From Hypsibius dujardini (Eukaryota; Tardigrada; Eutardigrada; Parachela; Hypsibiidae), in assembly GCA_001579985.1 (NCBI GenBank), contig LRSR01014312.1, positions 1 to 21,577 on the forward strand: 21,577 nt of DNA. The letters run 5' to 3'. The position numbers and the translations under genes are program-made. Each line of letters begins with the position of its first letter. Positions within the stretch are counted from its first letter, which is position 1. This document shows positions 1-9,700 of this stretch, in pieces. Below the pieces are notes generated by a model that did not search any database, was not told where the DNA came from, and saw only the letters and a list, made by a program, of their open reading frames with translations.

Positions 1-488
1 AATGCCACCGTCGATGGGAACTTGTGGAGGGTCGGTCAGGACACGTATGGGCAGCTGAAACCCCCTCCAGGTACCATCACAATCCTGCCAATTCCCGAGG
101 AGCACTTATTTTTCCGTTATCATTATTAACGGAACAACTTAACGGAACGATGCTACATCTTTTCCCATTTAAATTTGAAATAGGTTATTCCGACTACGCA
201 TTTGTCAGGCTATGGGTAAATCAAGAGACTTGGGCGGAATTCGAGAGCACAGATATGGTGACGACTCTGGGGGACACTTTCTCTTTCGCCATCTTCACAT
301 TCGAGGAAGGCTACCCGCCGGCAAGTTCGCAAACTGCAAACCGACCGGACATTTCGCAACTTTACCGAGTCCCCATGAATGCGTCCGTTGCGCCCACTCT
401 TATCTGGTCTGATAAGAACGGTGTTAACAGCGCGGTAACGTGGAGCTTGTCGTCGGTTCGACTCCAACCGCATGCGGATAGCTTTAAG
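1..488 (+). CDS. Two internal exons of an unrecognised protein (partial)
   Basis: Two exons join cleanly. Exon 1-70 opens at the window edge in frame 1 and ends with one base of a codon before a GT. An intron of 113 bp (71-183) ends in AG, and exon 184-488 continues in phase 1. The second exon is open for about 100 codons and ends at AAG|GTACCT (donor at 489, phase 0). If that donor is not used, translation stops at 495-497. The peptide has NATV, RLWVNQETW, FAIFTFEEG, NAS and WSLSSVRL stretches, with two possible N-glycosylation sites and no cysteine in the long exon. I do not recognise the family. The following MAM exon needs a phase-1 donor, so either a further exon lies in 489-1950 or this is a separate gene upstream of the MAM gene. 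The 5' end lies outside the window. Confidence 0.5.
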
Positions 489-1950
489 GTACCTTGACTG
501 AAATACTATTTTTGTGCGAATTCAGACCCTTTTACTGAAGTCTGAGATAACTTGTATCAATGTTCAATTTAGTTGCGGTTTCGGTTGAAAATGGGCGGTA
601 AACGAAGTCTCGTCGCCTTAGCCGCTTTCGTCCTTAGTAACGAAGGTACGATATACTGGCAACATCTGTGCATTACGCAGATTCCATTCATATATTGAGC
701 ACAGATTCCCCCCCCCCCCGGGTTACTTAGCGTTGAAGTACCAGTGTCCATTGATTATCGAGATTACTGTTTTTGAAAATTTATATACTCCATTTCTACA
801 CAGCTCACCAAGCGTAAAAAATGTAGCAAAATAAACGTGTGAAAAGCTGCATGTGTTTATGACTACGCGATAGCTTTTCGAATTCGAAGACTCGAGTTAC
901 CGGGAGAGCCAACTTTGGCCTATGGTAAAAATGTGGTCAACAGAACTGAACTCCGCAACCCTAATGAAAGTTAATGTCCGTCTGAATTTCTTCCCGGACA
1001 AGAACTCGCAGTTCTGTGGGAGTTCTTCCCGGATAAAAGTGTCAACCTTAATCTAGAACAAAGTTGTCACCCCAAGGACAAGTGATGTCCGACGGACATT
1101 TAACTGCGACTTGTCTCGTCCAATTGTTTTCTGTCTGGCTATGGCAAATATTGTCCGCTAGTTATAAATTCCCATCCAAAATGCGAGACATTTTGCAGGC
1201 TTTCATTTTTGTTTTTGTAAATAATTATGTCTGACGCCTTGGCATCCAAAGTTTTTCTAAAGGGACCATTGGACTTTCTTTGATTTAATATTTATCTTCA
1301 TGCACACCACACCCACTGCTCACAATAAGTCACACACCGTTTAAATCGAAATAACAGGATATGCAGCAATATGGCTATTCAATTTTTGGTACCCCGGATC
1401 ACTTAAATTACTACGTCGAAAATCGAAACTAAACGAATGAGCTTACAGCAACCGCATACATTAAAAATTGCTAAAAGCTCAAAAGTTCTTTTGATATTGG
1501 TAGGTGACTTTTGATGAGGCGCAAAAGGAACACATCAAACAGTTTCAGCCATTGCTGTGTGTGGAAATATCTGAAAATATAAAAAATTGAAATTAACTAA
1601 AGCCGGTAGACCACTTTAAAAATGTATAACAATTCTATTCATTTTCAAAAAAAAGTTGTGAATAATTATGTTTATAATTAATCGCCGCCCCCCCCCCTCC
1701 CATGATACTTGTGCAGTATTTGGTTAATGCCTAACAATTCCGAATTGAAGTTTGGATGGAATAGCTTCATTGGTTTGATTCTAATTAGACCTCTAGAGGA
1801 ACTGCAATTAAGTTACTTTTGAGAGTGATAAAAGGCGCCTAGGAATAAGCCCCAATCTTACGCACAGCAGCTAAAGAGCGGCGCATGAGCCTTCAGTTTA
1901 CACTTACTATAATAATAGTTTCAATGTGGTTTCATGTTATCTGATTTCAG
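489..1950 (+). other. Non-coding stretch: intron or spacer before the MAM exons
   Basis: This is AT-rich sequence with homopolymer tracts (C runs near 710-719 and 1687-1697) and no convincing gene. The longest suggestive open stretch follows an AG at 872-873 and runs in frame to about 1053. It could hold an exon 874-1015 whose phases (0 in, 1 out) would bridge the two flanking exon groups, but its GTGGGA donor is weak and a small inverted repeat overlaps it, so I do not call it. The 3' edge is a good acceptor (CTGATTTCAG, ending at 1950). Confidence 0.4.
969..1105. repeat. Small foldback (inverted-repeat) sequence
   Basis: AGTTAATGTCCGTC at 969-982 is matched in inverted orientation by GACGGACATTTAACT at 1091-1105, with one extra base. 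This gives a 137-bp unit with 14-15 bp inverted ends. Two similar stretches ending in TTCTTCCCGGA lie inside. It may be a tiny non-autonomous element or a hairpin. Confidence 0.4.
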
Positions 1951-3782
1951 TGGTGCCGCTTGACCCAACGAATTTGGGATCTGTGACCTGCGACTTCGAA
2001 AACAAAAACCATTCGAACTCTTGCGGTTGGCGGAACGCTTTGCTTGGCGGACGTCCTTCGTTCCATGTCGGCACACCATCCGAATTTAATGGCAGCACGA
2101 GTATTATGTACTTTCGCGGTGAGACCAGTACGAACCTCCAGGCCGCCGTTTCCCAACGCATCATCAGCACCACAGGAAATGTCGATAAAGTCCGCCGTTT
2201 ACGTGTATGTCCATTTCAAAAAAAAAGGCAATGTGTTGCTCGTGGTTAGAAGTAGGACTACATATTTTATAGTTCCGCTACGCATCTACGGGACCGGAAA
2301 TGCGGAGCTTGTCCGTCTACCTTGTTGTCGACAGCGAAGCTAGCCGGACGAGAAGCCTGATAACTCTCCAGACGTTGCAAAATCAACCAGCACCCTGGGC
2401 CACGGCTCTTGTATATTTCCAAGCCCCGCCCAATGGTCGTCTTCTGCTCCAAGCTGACTTCCAGGGAGCAGCAAGTTCCACAGTCAGACATTTGACCGTG
2501 ATTGCTGTCGATGACATCGTTTTAGATGACGAAGAGGGTGAGGCAAAAACAATATAGCAAAATTAAACTAATGGTCTCAGTAAATATGCAGCTTCTTAAG
2601 TTACATTACATTCTGTAAACAAAACGATAAAGTAACACCACTCATACCGAAATATGTACAGTAAGCAGAAAATCAAGATTAGATTAAATACCGAGCCATC
2701 TAGCTAATTTGAAAGTTAAAGATTTACGAAAACTAAAACCAAAACATCATCTTGTACCCTGATCCTTAAGTACGTCCCCATATGCAACTTTATTTACGGG
2801 TCAATACCAGCCTTGCGCCGAAATCTTTCGGGCCCCAAGAAATCCATAAAAAAGCTTTCGAATTTTGGTATGGGAATACGATTGTCGTAAAATAAAAAAA
2901 TTCTAGGCGGGTCCGGGACATTTTAGTTTCGGGTGGGTTTGGGAAAGTTTCACTAGAGCGCGCTATTTTATTTCAAATACTGCATTTATATTATGGAGTG
3001 AAAAATTATATAATGGCAAGGCACTTGAACTTGCGGACTAAGACCGTCCCAGTTGAAAGACCATCCCAATCTTTTGAGAAGCTGTTGTTTTATAAAATTG
3101 ACAAGTCCTTCCGTAATATTAGCCAGATGCGCAAGATCTCTGAAATTTCTAGTTAAAGGATCTTTTTCAGTGAATAATCTTTTTCGGGTTTCGGGTCGGG
3201 TTTGGGAAGGGTTCGGGCAAAATAGATTTTTTTAGTTCGGGTTTGTCGGGCTCCGCTGATCGTTTCGGGTTTCGGGTCGGGTTATGGGGATTAAATTTCA
3301 TTGTAAGTATGGTCAATACTTTATTTTTTCCTCCAGCGTACCATTTGACTACTGCACCAGCGACAACAATAACGACAACCACAACATCATCGGTTAGTAC
3401 TCCTCGACACGGTTTGCAGGCCGGGGAATGGTTAGGCCCTGACGCCTGGATTAGTGCACCGAACGGTGCCGCTTTCCTAATCATGGAACTTGGTGGAGAC
3501 CTAGTCGTCTACAAAGGCAGTAATCCGCAGAACAAGGGCGAACGGAAGTGGTCTTCCGGAACGGGCGGCAGGGGTCCAAGCTTCTTGATCATGCATCCCA
3601 ACTGTAACCTGAAGGTTTATCAAGGAACTTCACCAACTGACATGGGATCTTCAATTTGGCAAACGAACACGGCGAACAGGGGAGGAAATTGCACAGCTCA
3701 AATGCAAAACGACACCAATTTTGTCGTCTATAAAAGCGGTTCGAATCAAGCTTTGTGGAGCATTTACAGCGGATTGGTTTGA
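1951..3782 (+). CDS. MAM domain plus bulb-type lectin domain protein
   Basis: Three exons join in frame: 1951-2204 (enters phase 1, ends CGT|GTATGT, phase 0), 2273-2537 (ends before GTGAGG, phase 1) and 3337-3782 (after a TTTTTTCCTCCAG acceptor; stop TGA 3780-3782). The first two exons encode a MAM domain, an extracellular adhesion module. It has the entry motif TCDFEN...CGW, then SIMYF, a middle strand reading RLR|FRYAST...LSVYLV across the 68-bp intron, and the hallmark end VIAVDDIVLDDEE. The third exon begins with a Thr-rich linker (ATTITTTTTSS) and then a bulb-type lectin domain, GLQAGEWLGP followed by three repeats at FLIMELGGDLVVY, FLIMHPNCNLKVY and AQMQNDTNFVVY. Only the third matches the mannose-binding pattern QxDxNxVxY exactly. 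The product is probably secreted or extracellular. The 5' end is not defined: an upstream exon ending in phase 1 is required. The 799-bp intron 2538-3336 carries a TCGGGT-rich repeat. Confidence 0.75.
2907..3294. repeat. Degenerate TCGGGT-rich repeats in an intron
   Basis: Two clusters occur in the intron between the MAM and lectin exons: 2907-2950 and, denser, 3184-3294. Both are built from TTCGGG, TCGGGT and GTTTGGGA words, including TTTCGGGTTTCGGGTCGGG. The pattern resembles low-complexity spacer or transposon-derived sequence. No coding role is seen. Confidence 0.5.
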
Positions 3783-3937
3783 CTTACTTGGGCAAGAACG
3801 GAGGTCTGACCTCCCAATCGGCCTGGATTTTTGGTGGCGGCGAGGTTAACTGTCCCAACTTTGCTGGTTTTAGCTGTATTACACAATGTAATGGGAAATG
3901 CATTGAGAATACTTATGATATAGTGTACCGCATAGTG

Positions 3938-3992
3938 TTCCCACCACGTAAACCCACCACCGGTCTCATTTTTAATTCTGTGTGCGCGCGCC
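3938..3992 (+). repeat. Dispersed direct repeat, copy 1
   Basis: A stretch of about 55 bp starting CCCACCACGTAAACCCACCA, with CTCATTTTTAA and ending in GTGCGCGC, recurs at 4223-4276 with only a few substitutions. It lies just downstream of the lectin gene, in the 3783-4354 spacer that otherwise shows no gene. Confidence 0.75.
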
Positions 3993-4222
3993 TCACATTG
4001 CACAATTCATCTCAGTAATCGAACAGATGATCAGACTAGTTTGCTGTGCTTCAAAAGTTTAATGATTGTAGTGCGTGTTAAAAATGTCTCGTAAATTATA
4101 TTTGAAAGTGCGTCATTCCATTTTGACCTTGCACACCCTTAAATATTTGGCCACTGAAATTTTGAATGCGCTATCCCTACGGAATGCCGCTGGTTAGAAA
4201 TGAATGTATTGACCGCATGATG

Positions 4223-4276
4223 GTCCCACCACGTAAACCCACCACCGGCCTCATTTTTAAATCTGGGTGCGCGCCT
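4223..4276 (+). repeat. Dispersed direct repeat, copy 2
   Basis: This is the second copy of the repeat at 3938-3992, in the same orientation about 285 bp away. The flanking sequences do not match beyond the repeat, so this looks like two insertions or a short segmental copy rather than a tandem duplication. Confidence 0.75.
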
Positions 4277-4354
4277 GTAGAATGACGGGAGATATGTAAA
4301 AATTATTAGAGGTTCATTGAAAATGGTTGGTGATTCTGATCGACAGGCGTTTTT

Positions 4355-4546
4355 TTGTCTTGAAAAATAGGATCCATCCTATTTCGTCTTGTGAGCAGAA
4401 TATGGTCTTGCTACCTCCAACGGCTTGCAACGGCTACAGGTGTTCATACTCGCAAGACGTCTGGGACTCACAAGACGTCTTGTGAATATAAACAGACGCT
4501 CGCAAAAAAGACACAAGACGTACAAGACGAGGGTTGCAAGACAATG
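4355..4546. repeat. CAAGAC(G) motif cluster with an 18-bp palindrome
   Basis: The hexamer CAAGAC or its complement GTCTTG occurs about nine times in roughly 190 bp, often as CAAGACGT. Two copies fuse head to head into the perfect palindrome TCACAAGACGTCTTGTGA at 4468-4485. A second hairpin, AAATAGGAT-CC-ATCCTATTT, lies at about 4367-4386. It could be a protein-binding cluster or a decayed repeat. It sits directly downstream of a pseudogene exon. Confidence 0.5.
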
Positions 4547-4576
4547 TATAAATAAGCCTTCACAGTCCCCTTTCAC

Positions 4577-4948
4577 CTGGAAAAAGAAATAACACCCATG
4601 TTGGTCTGCCATTTTGATGTGGCCGTTGCTTGCGACAATAATACTCTGCTATCTGGTTATTGCTGTCTTCCCCGCACTCCTCACTAGCGGAGCTCTGATG
4701 CGCGATGATATACTCCTGTGAGACGTCGAGCAGTGGGTGCTCCCGTGTGACCTCCTACAGGGCTCAAAGGGACTCATAGGGAGGCCGCAAGAACTGCAGT
4801 CCCTGTATAACTTGGCGCTCATCACAATTGGCGTGATGATTTGCACTGACAGCAATCGGTTCATCCACTGCTGGATGCCATCCGCTGGCATGGTGACGTC
4901 GAATACCACAAGTAACAGGAAAATCAGTTCAAAAGTCACGCCAACCAT
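4577..4948 (-). pseudogene. Broken first exon of a natriuretic-receptor-like gene (copy A)
   Basis: This matches exon 1 of the two downstream receptor genes. It starts at an ATG (4946-4948) with a hydrophobic signal peptide (FELIFLLLVVF), followed by LLSVQIITPIVMSAKLY, the first strand of the ligand-binding domain. The frame is then lost. In another frame the family sequence resumes as GLQFLRPPYESL and EVTREHPLLDVSQEY, continuing to NNQIAEYYCRKQRP and TWVLF, interrupted by in-frame TGA and TAG codons within the ALKEV helix region. The splice donor CCAG|GTGAAA at 4575-4580, equivalent to that of genes B and C, is still present. No exon 2 with the conserved GLNKVVVT reading was found downstream, so only a first exon survives. 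Confidence 0.8.
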
Positions 4949-5224
4949 GGTCAGAACATTAATTCTAATCCTGGTCGTAAATTGTGCTAAACGTGGCCTT
5001 ACCACCCATCCACCCGTACCGACACCGACCCCCGTCGTCGAAGTGCGTTTTTATGTGCATTATACTTCATGATAAAACATGATGGCACTGCCGATAATAA
5101 GATGTAAAGGACGTTTGAGAGTTCTTTCCCCTTCAAGGTGCCTTTTGCTCAACATGCATTAAGGGCAACCCGGCGCTTTGAATCGTCCAGAATATCTTCT
5201 CAAGTCACCATTTGTTGCAAGTGC

Positions 5225-5805
5225 AAATAAGCATTTTCATGTCCAAATACCATTTAAAATTATAGATCGCTAAGTTAGGTAACTTTTTGCCGTTTTCAAA
5301 AGTTGAAAAAACTGCAGTGACGTCACCATTGAATAATTCTTCCCGTTAGCGACACTTTAAGATACTTTGAATGACAAATTTTGTCCGATCTGCGCGATCG
5401 TGGGCTTCTTGAGACACTCTCAAAAAATGCTGAAGACAATTGTAACAGAATTTTCATCATGTTTGCGGTTCAGAAGTTATAGAGCTCAAACCTCGGAGAA
5501 CTGGAATATTTGGGATGGGATGAACTTTTTTTTGAGGTCCACGTTCTATAATTTCTGAACCGCAATCATGATAAAAAATCTGTTATAATTGTCTTCAGCA
5601 TTTTTTGAGAGTGTCTCAAGAAGCCCAAGATCGCGCAGATCGGACAAAATTTGTCATTCAAAGTATCTTAAAGTGTCGCTAACGGGAAGAATTATCCAAT
5701 GGTGACGTCACTGCAGTTTTTTCAACTTTTGGGAAAACGGCAAAAAGTTACCTAACTTAGCGATCTATAATTGTAAATGGTATTTGGACATGAAAATGCT
5801 TATTT
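5225..5805. repeat. 581-bp near-palindromic (foldback) element
   Basis: The left arm (5225-5485) is almost exactly the reverse complement of the right arm (5543-5805), separated by a loop of about 57 bp. Landmarks are AAATAAGCATTTTCATGTCC at the left end with its complement at the right end, TGCAGTGACGTCACCATTG against its inverse, and the matching GAGACACTCTCAAAAAATGC block. The few differences are single substitutions and short indels. No clear target-site duplication was found. It is either a foldback/MITE-type element or an inverted duplication; the open reading stretches inside are by-products. Confidence 0.85.
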
Positions 5806-6706
5806 TCCTGGAATTATGGTCCTGGAATCAGGACCCGAGGTTTCCCATCCTATTTTTTTTAAAATGATCGGAAAGTATTGCATGCTGTAGTACTCGGCGG
5901 CTCCACCGTACCGAGAAGGTATGCGGCCGCATTCGAAAAAGTGCTGGTTACTACTTTTTGATCACTTTACGCTTAACACTGTTGCAGAGATCCAATGGTG
6001 AATCCTGACCAGAATAAAGACTAATCGAAAAGTCCTAGTAGAGCGCACTACCTGATTGTTTCGATAAACAAAGCATATAAGCAGGAAAGTTCTATTACTG
6101 TAGTGTACCGGGCATGAAACTGAATTCGTGTTCGTACTCTTGTGCGTTGTGGGGAGCACTGTATTCTACGCTTCAGGTTTTATAGTTAATATATAGTTGT
6201 CTATTGCAGGGACTGTGTGCAAACCCAGAAACATATTGTTTTCGATGCAAAAAAAATGGGTTGACTACTGTAGCTGCTGTTTGCATGTATTGAATGATTA
6301 GTTTACTGGAGGGTCGTTGGAATTTTGCTCACGCCCCGCGCAGTCTTTCATGCATGATTTCTGATAAACATGTTAGAATGGTGTGAGATGAACACTTTTA
6401 GATACTGTACATCTAACATCATGGAATATCGTCGAAGGTTTGTGATACACACTTACTGACACAGTACTCGGTTGACCCTGGTCTCAACCGAGCCGGCAGA
6501 CTCTGCTGAACTAGTTAGAATGACTATAGCTCTGTCAATCGAGTTGTGCGTCCGTATATGTATTGTAGGACCGAAATGGACAATGATGCGAGTTAAACCT
6601 GATTTTCGATATGGCCACAATGCATCCCAATAGTAAACAGAAACTCGATCCCTTGCTACAGCTCCGTTGTCTTCTAAGCCGGATGAGCTTGAAGACGTTA
6701 AAGACA
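5806..6706. other. Spacer downstream of gene B; no gene supported
   Basis: The minus strand has short open stretches (for example around 6586-6700, with a Ser-rich run and VSVYYWDALWPY). I cannot tie them to a kinase-homology or cyclase domain, and no cyclase motif was seen. A short imperfect direct repeat (CCTGGAAT.ATGGTCCTGGAATCAGG) abuts the palindromic element at 5808-5832. Confidence 0.35.
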
Positions 6707-9700
6707 CTAATACCAACCACCCTGTGCCATCCTTTCAAACTGGCTACCGGAATGGTTGATACCGACGCGCGAACCGGCGAATAGTATCGCAGCAATGCCG
6801 AAACGTTGGAGCATTGACGGGGCTCGTAGCCGCAACCGTGTCCCCACCAGGAGACTCGGATCAAGGTTCCACCACAGAAGGTGGTGAATCATCTGTTCGC
6901 GTAGCACTCTGTGAATATACATTAAGGCTAATCAAGAAAACCAAATAGATGCAGTGAATTGTGGATGATATGACCATTTGGTCGAGCGTTCTTGATCGAC
7001 AAGTATTTTTACAGTATGGCGTACCTTCGTGTTATGAACAGTAAGCTCAGCGAAACAGCAAGAGCACCGGCAGTAGCACCCCCTACCGTCCTCCAAAATG
7101 CGTTATCTACAAACAAAAATGCATAAAGTGCTAGAAATATGGCTCAGCAAAAGCAAGAACGGACGAAAGAAAGAACTAACGTACCTACCGACAAACGAAC
7201 AAACGAATGAGCGAGCGAGCGATCAGGCGAACGAAAAACGGCCAAATGAAAGGATGAATACATAATTTCACGCACAACGAACGAACGAAAGAACGACCGA
7301 CCGAAAGAGTGAACGAGTCAACGAGTCAACAAACGAAAAAACGCACGAACACACGAACAAATGAGCGAACGAGCGATCTAGCTAATAAAAAAATGAACGA
7401 GCGAATGAACGAACAAAAGACTGAACGACCGAACGAGCGGACGAGCGACCGTGCGGACGGCCAAACAGACGGACGAATAAACAATGAAACTAATAAAAAA
7501 ACGAAGGAAGACACGAACAAACGAACTGTCCTTTGAATCAACTAAGTGGGCAAATTAATAAACGAAAATAACGTAACAACTATGAACATCTACATGACTG
7601 AATGAGCGAACAACGTATGCTCGTTGACGATACATACCAACTGCACACTTCAGCCCTTGAAAGCCGCACAACGGTTCACTAGGCACAGGCCACACGCCGT
7701 CCATCCATCGCACTTGTCCGATAACCTCAATTTTGCTGGCCTCAGATAAGCGTTTATAACTTAAGAATGGCTACAAAAAACACGGGTGTTAAGAGACTAA
7801 AGTTTATACATGTAGTCTAACTCAGTTCAGCAATCGCCGTACCACAAATTCGTCTTCTGCTGGATCGTAATAGCCGATGCCAATTTCAGCAAGACTTTGA
7901 CCCAGTTCGTCAAAGGAGATGTTGCCAACTTTAGTTTCGAATGTTCTTCCAAAAAATTGCCGAGCTAAGAGGGCACCGTCGTTGAAGTCGAACAGTGGCT
8001 CCTTGTGTCGTAGTTGATCGGCAACCTTTAAGTAAGAAATCGATTCTGCATTGAAGTCACGGAGAGGCAACATGAGCGGCATAGTTAACCAGGGCTTATT
8101 TATAAGATACGACCGCTCCTCGTTTCGACCCATATTTCCAATTACCCATTGCTTATCGACATACCTGGGCAACAAGTATCATTGACGCATAGGCTGCTCG
8201 TGTGTGCATCGTTGGCTGTTTAGAAAACGCGAAATACAATTCATTGAGACGTCTGAACTGAGATAGAAGGGTATATCATTTACACTGAAACACCTTATTC
8301 CGACTCTTTTTCCTCTACTTAAACTTCTCTCCATTCAACTCAAGCTCAATTTGAAGACGTTCACGTTCAATTAATTCGATACGTTTTGGCCAGAATATGA
8401 GCGAGTTTTGAGTTTCGGATAAAGGCAGGAGGAATTTCAGACCACACTGATTACAAGACACGCTTCAATCCAAGCTAAAAATTGGCCTCCCCGTCGAACA
8501 AATCCCATTTAAATTTTTCGTTAATTGCGAAGTCCATTGGCGCCAGATTCTGCGAATTGTCCATCCACTGCTTTGCCGGAATAAATTTGTGCCGGATTCC
8601 GGAAGGCATTTTGGGTTTTTCTATAGGCATGAGCAGAAGCGGAGTCCTAGTGGATGGTGACTTTATCTTTCCTGGATAAAGGCGCGGGATATCTTCTTCA
8701 ATAATCGGTTTCAGGCAATGCTTAATGTAGTAATCCGAATTGAATTTTGCGCCAGATTTGATAAACGAAGAGCAGTCACTCCCGGTCAGCAGATCTTAAT
8801 GCAGAACAACACTCCGACATGGAGAAATTTCTTACAGAACTGGGTCCACGCTTCCGGGGTCCGTGCTCCCTTGACCTCGTAGCAAACCCTCCGCACCTCA
8901 TTGGTTGTATCGAGGTAAACCCAAGCCTCATCCATTGCCAAAATATAGCTGAGCCTGGTCGATCTTAGGAATCCCTAAAGGTGAGGGCCGCGTTCGAGAC
9001 GTTGACGAATTTTCTTATCCGACAGGACATGGAGGCGATACTTGTTCTTCAACTTTCTCTCGATATCTTGCTCAATAATCCACCGAACTGTGGACACGGC
9101 GAGTTGGTGGTCCTTCGCCGGCTGAAAATGGAAACTGGGAGAGACGACATTGATATTTCGTTTCGCTTTTAAGATGAGCGCAGGATTCCGCAATTTCGGC
9201 TTCCCTCAATTCTATTCCTTCAAAGGTGTCAACGGCAGCCTATTCCGTCTCCATTCATATTTATCAGAAACTCCATAGACAGAAGATAACGAAACTAGTT
9301 GATTTTGGGAGGCTAAAGTGCTGAAAATTTTTCTCAGAGAGTAATTAAGTTGGTACAAGGTCGAAAAAAACGCTTCAAGCCCAGAACTAATATGGGGCAC
9401 CATTTTAAAGCAAACCAAATTTCAAACTGATGAAGTTAACTAATACAACATTTTTGCGCAATTTGCGGCGTGGAATGTGCAAAAAATGCACAAAAGTGCC
9501 CACAGGGAGCAAATGCGCAAGTGTTTCAGTATAAATGATTTACCCGTGTGTTCAGTGTTGTATAATTACCCTGTACAGTGGAATGGTAACATTATATTGC
9601 CTTTTTGATTGGGCTTTCCAAGCTTCGATGTAGGTATCCGAATCTTTCATCGCCCGCGACTGGATCAATTTCAAGTATGCGCAAACACAAAAACACAAAT

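Noticed and set aside
5367-5558. Open frame inside the palindrome
   Set aside because: It spans one arm and the loop of the inverted repeat; no protein features.
6453-6864. Possible additional tail exon of gene B (SSGLEDNGAVARDRVSVYYW)
   Set aside because: Vaguely like the start of a kinase-homology region, but there is no counterpart in gene C and no follow-on kinase or cyclase motif.
7309-7541. Long open frames on both strands through the ACGA array
   Set aside because: They arise from the 4-bp period lacking stop codons; the peptide is a pure repeat and lies in an intron.
9541-9573. Outer GGGTAATTATAC sequence as the true right end of the mariner element
   Set aside because: Gene C shows similar sequence just after its exon 8 donor (GTAACTATTTCACAC), so this stretch belongs to the host intron.
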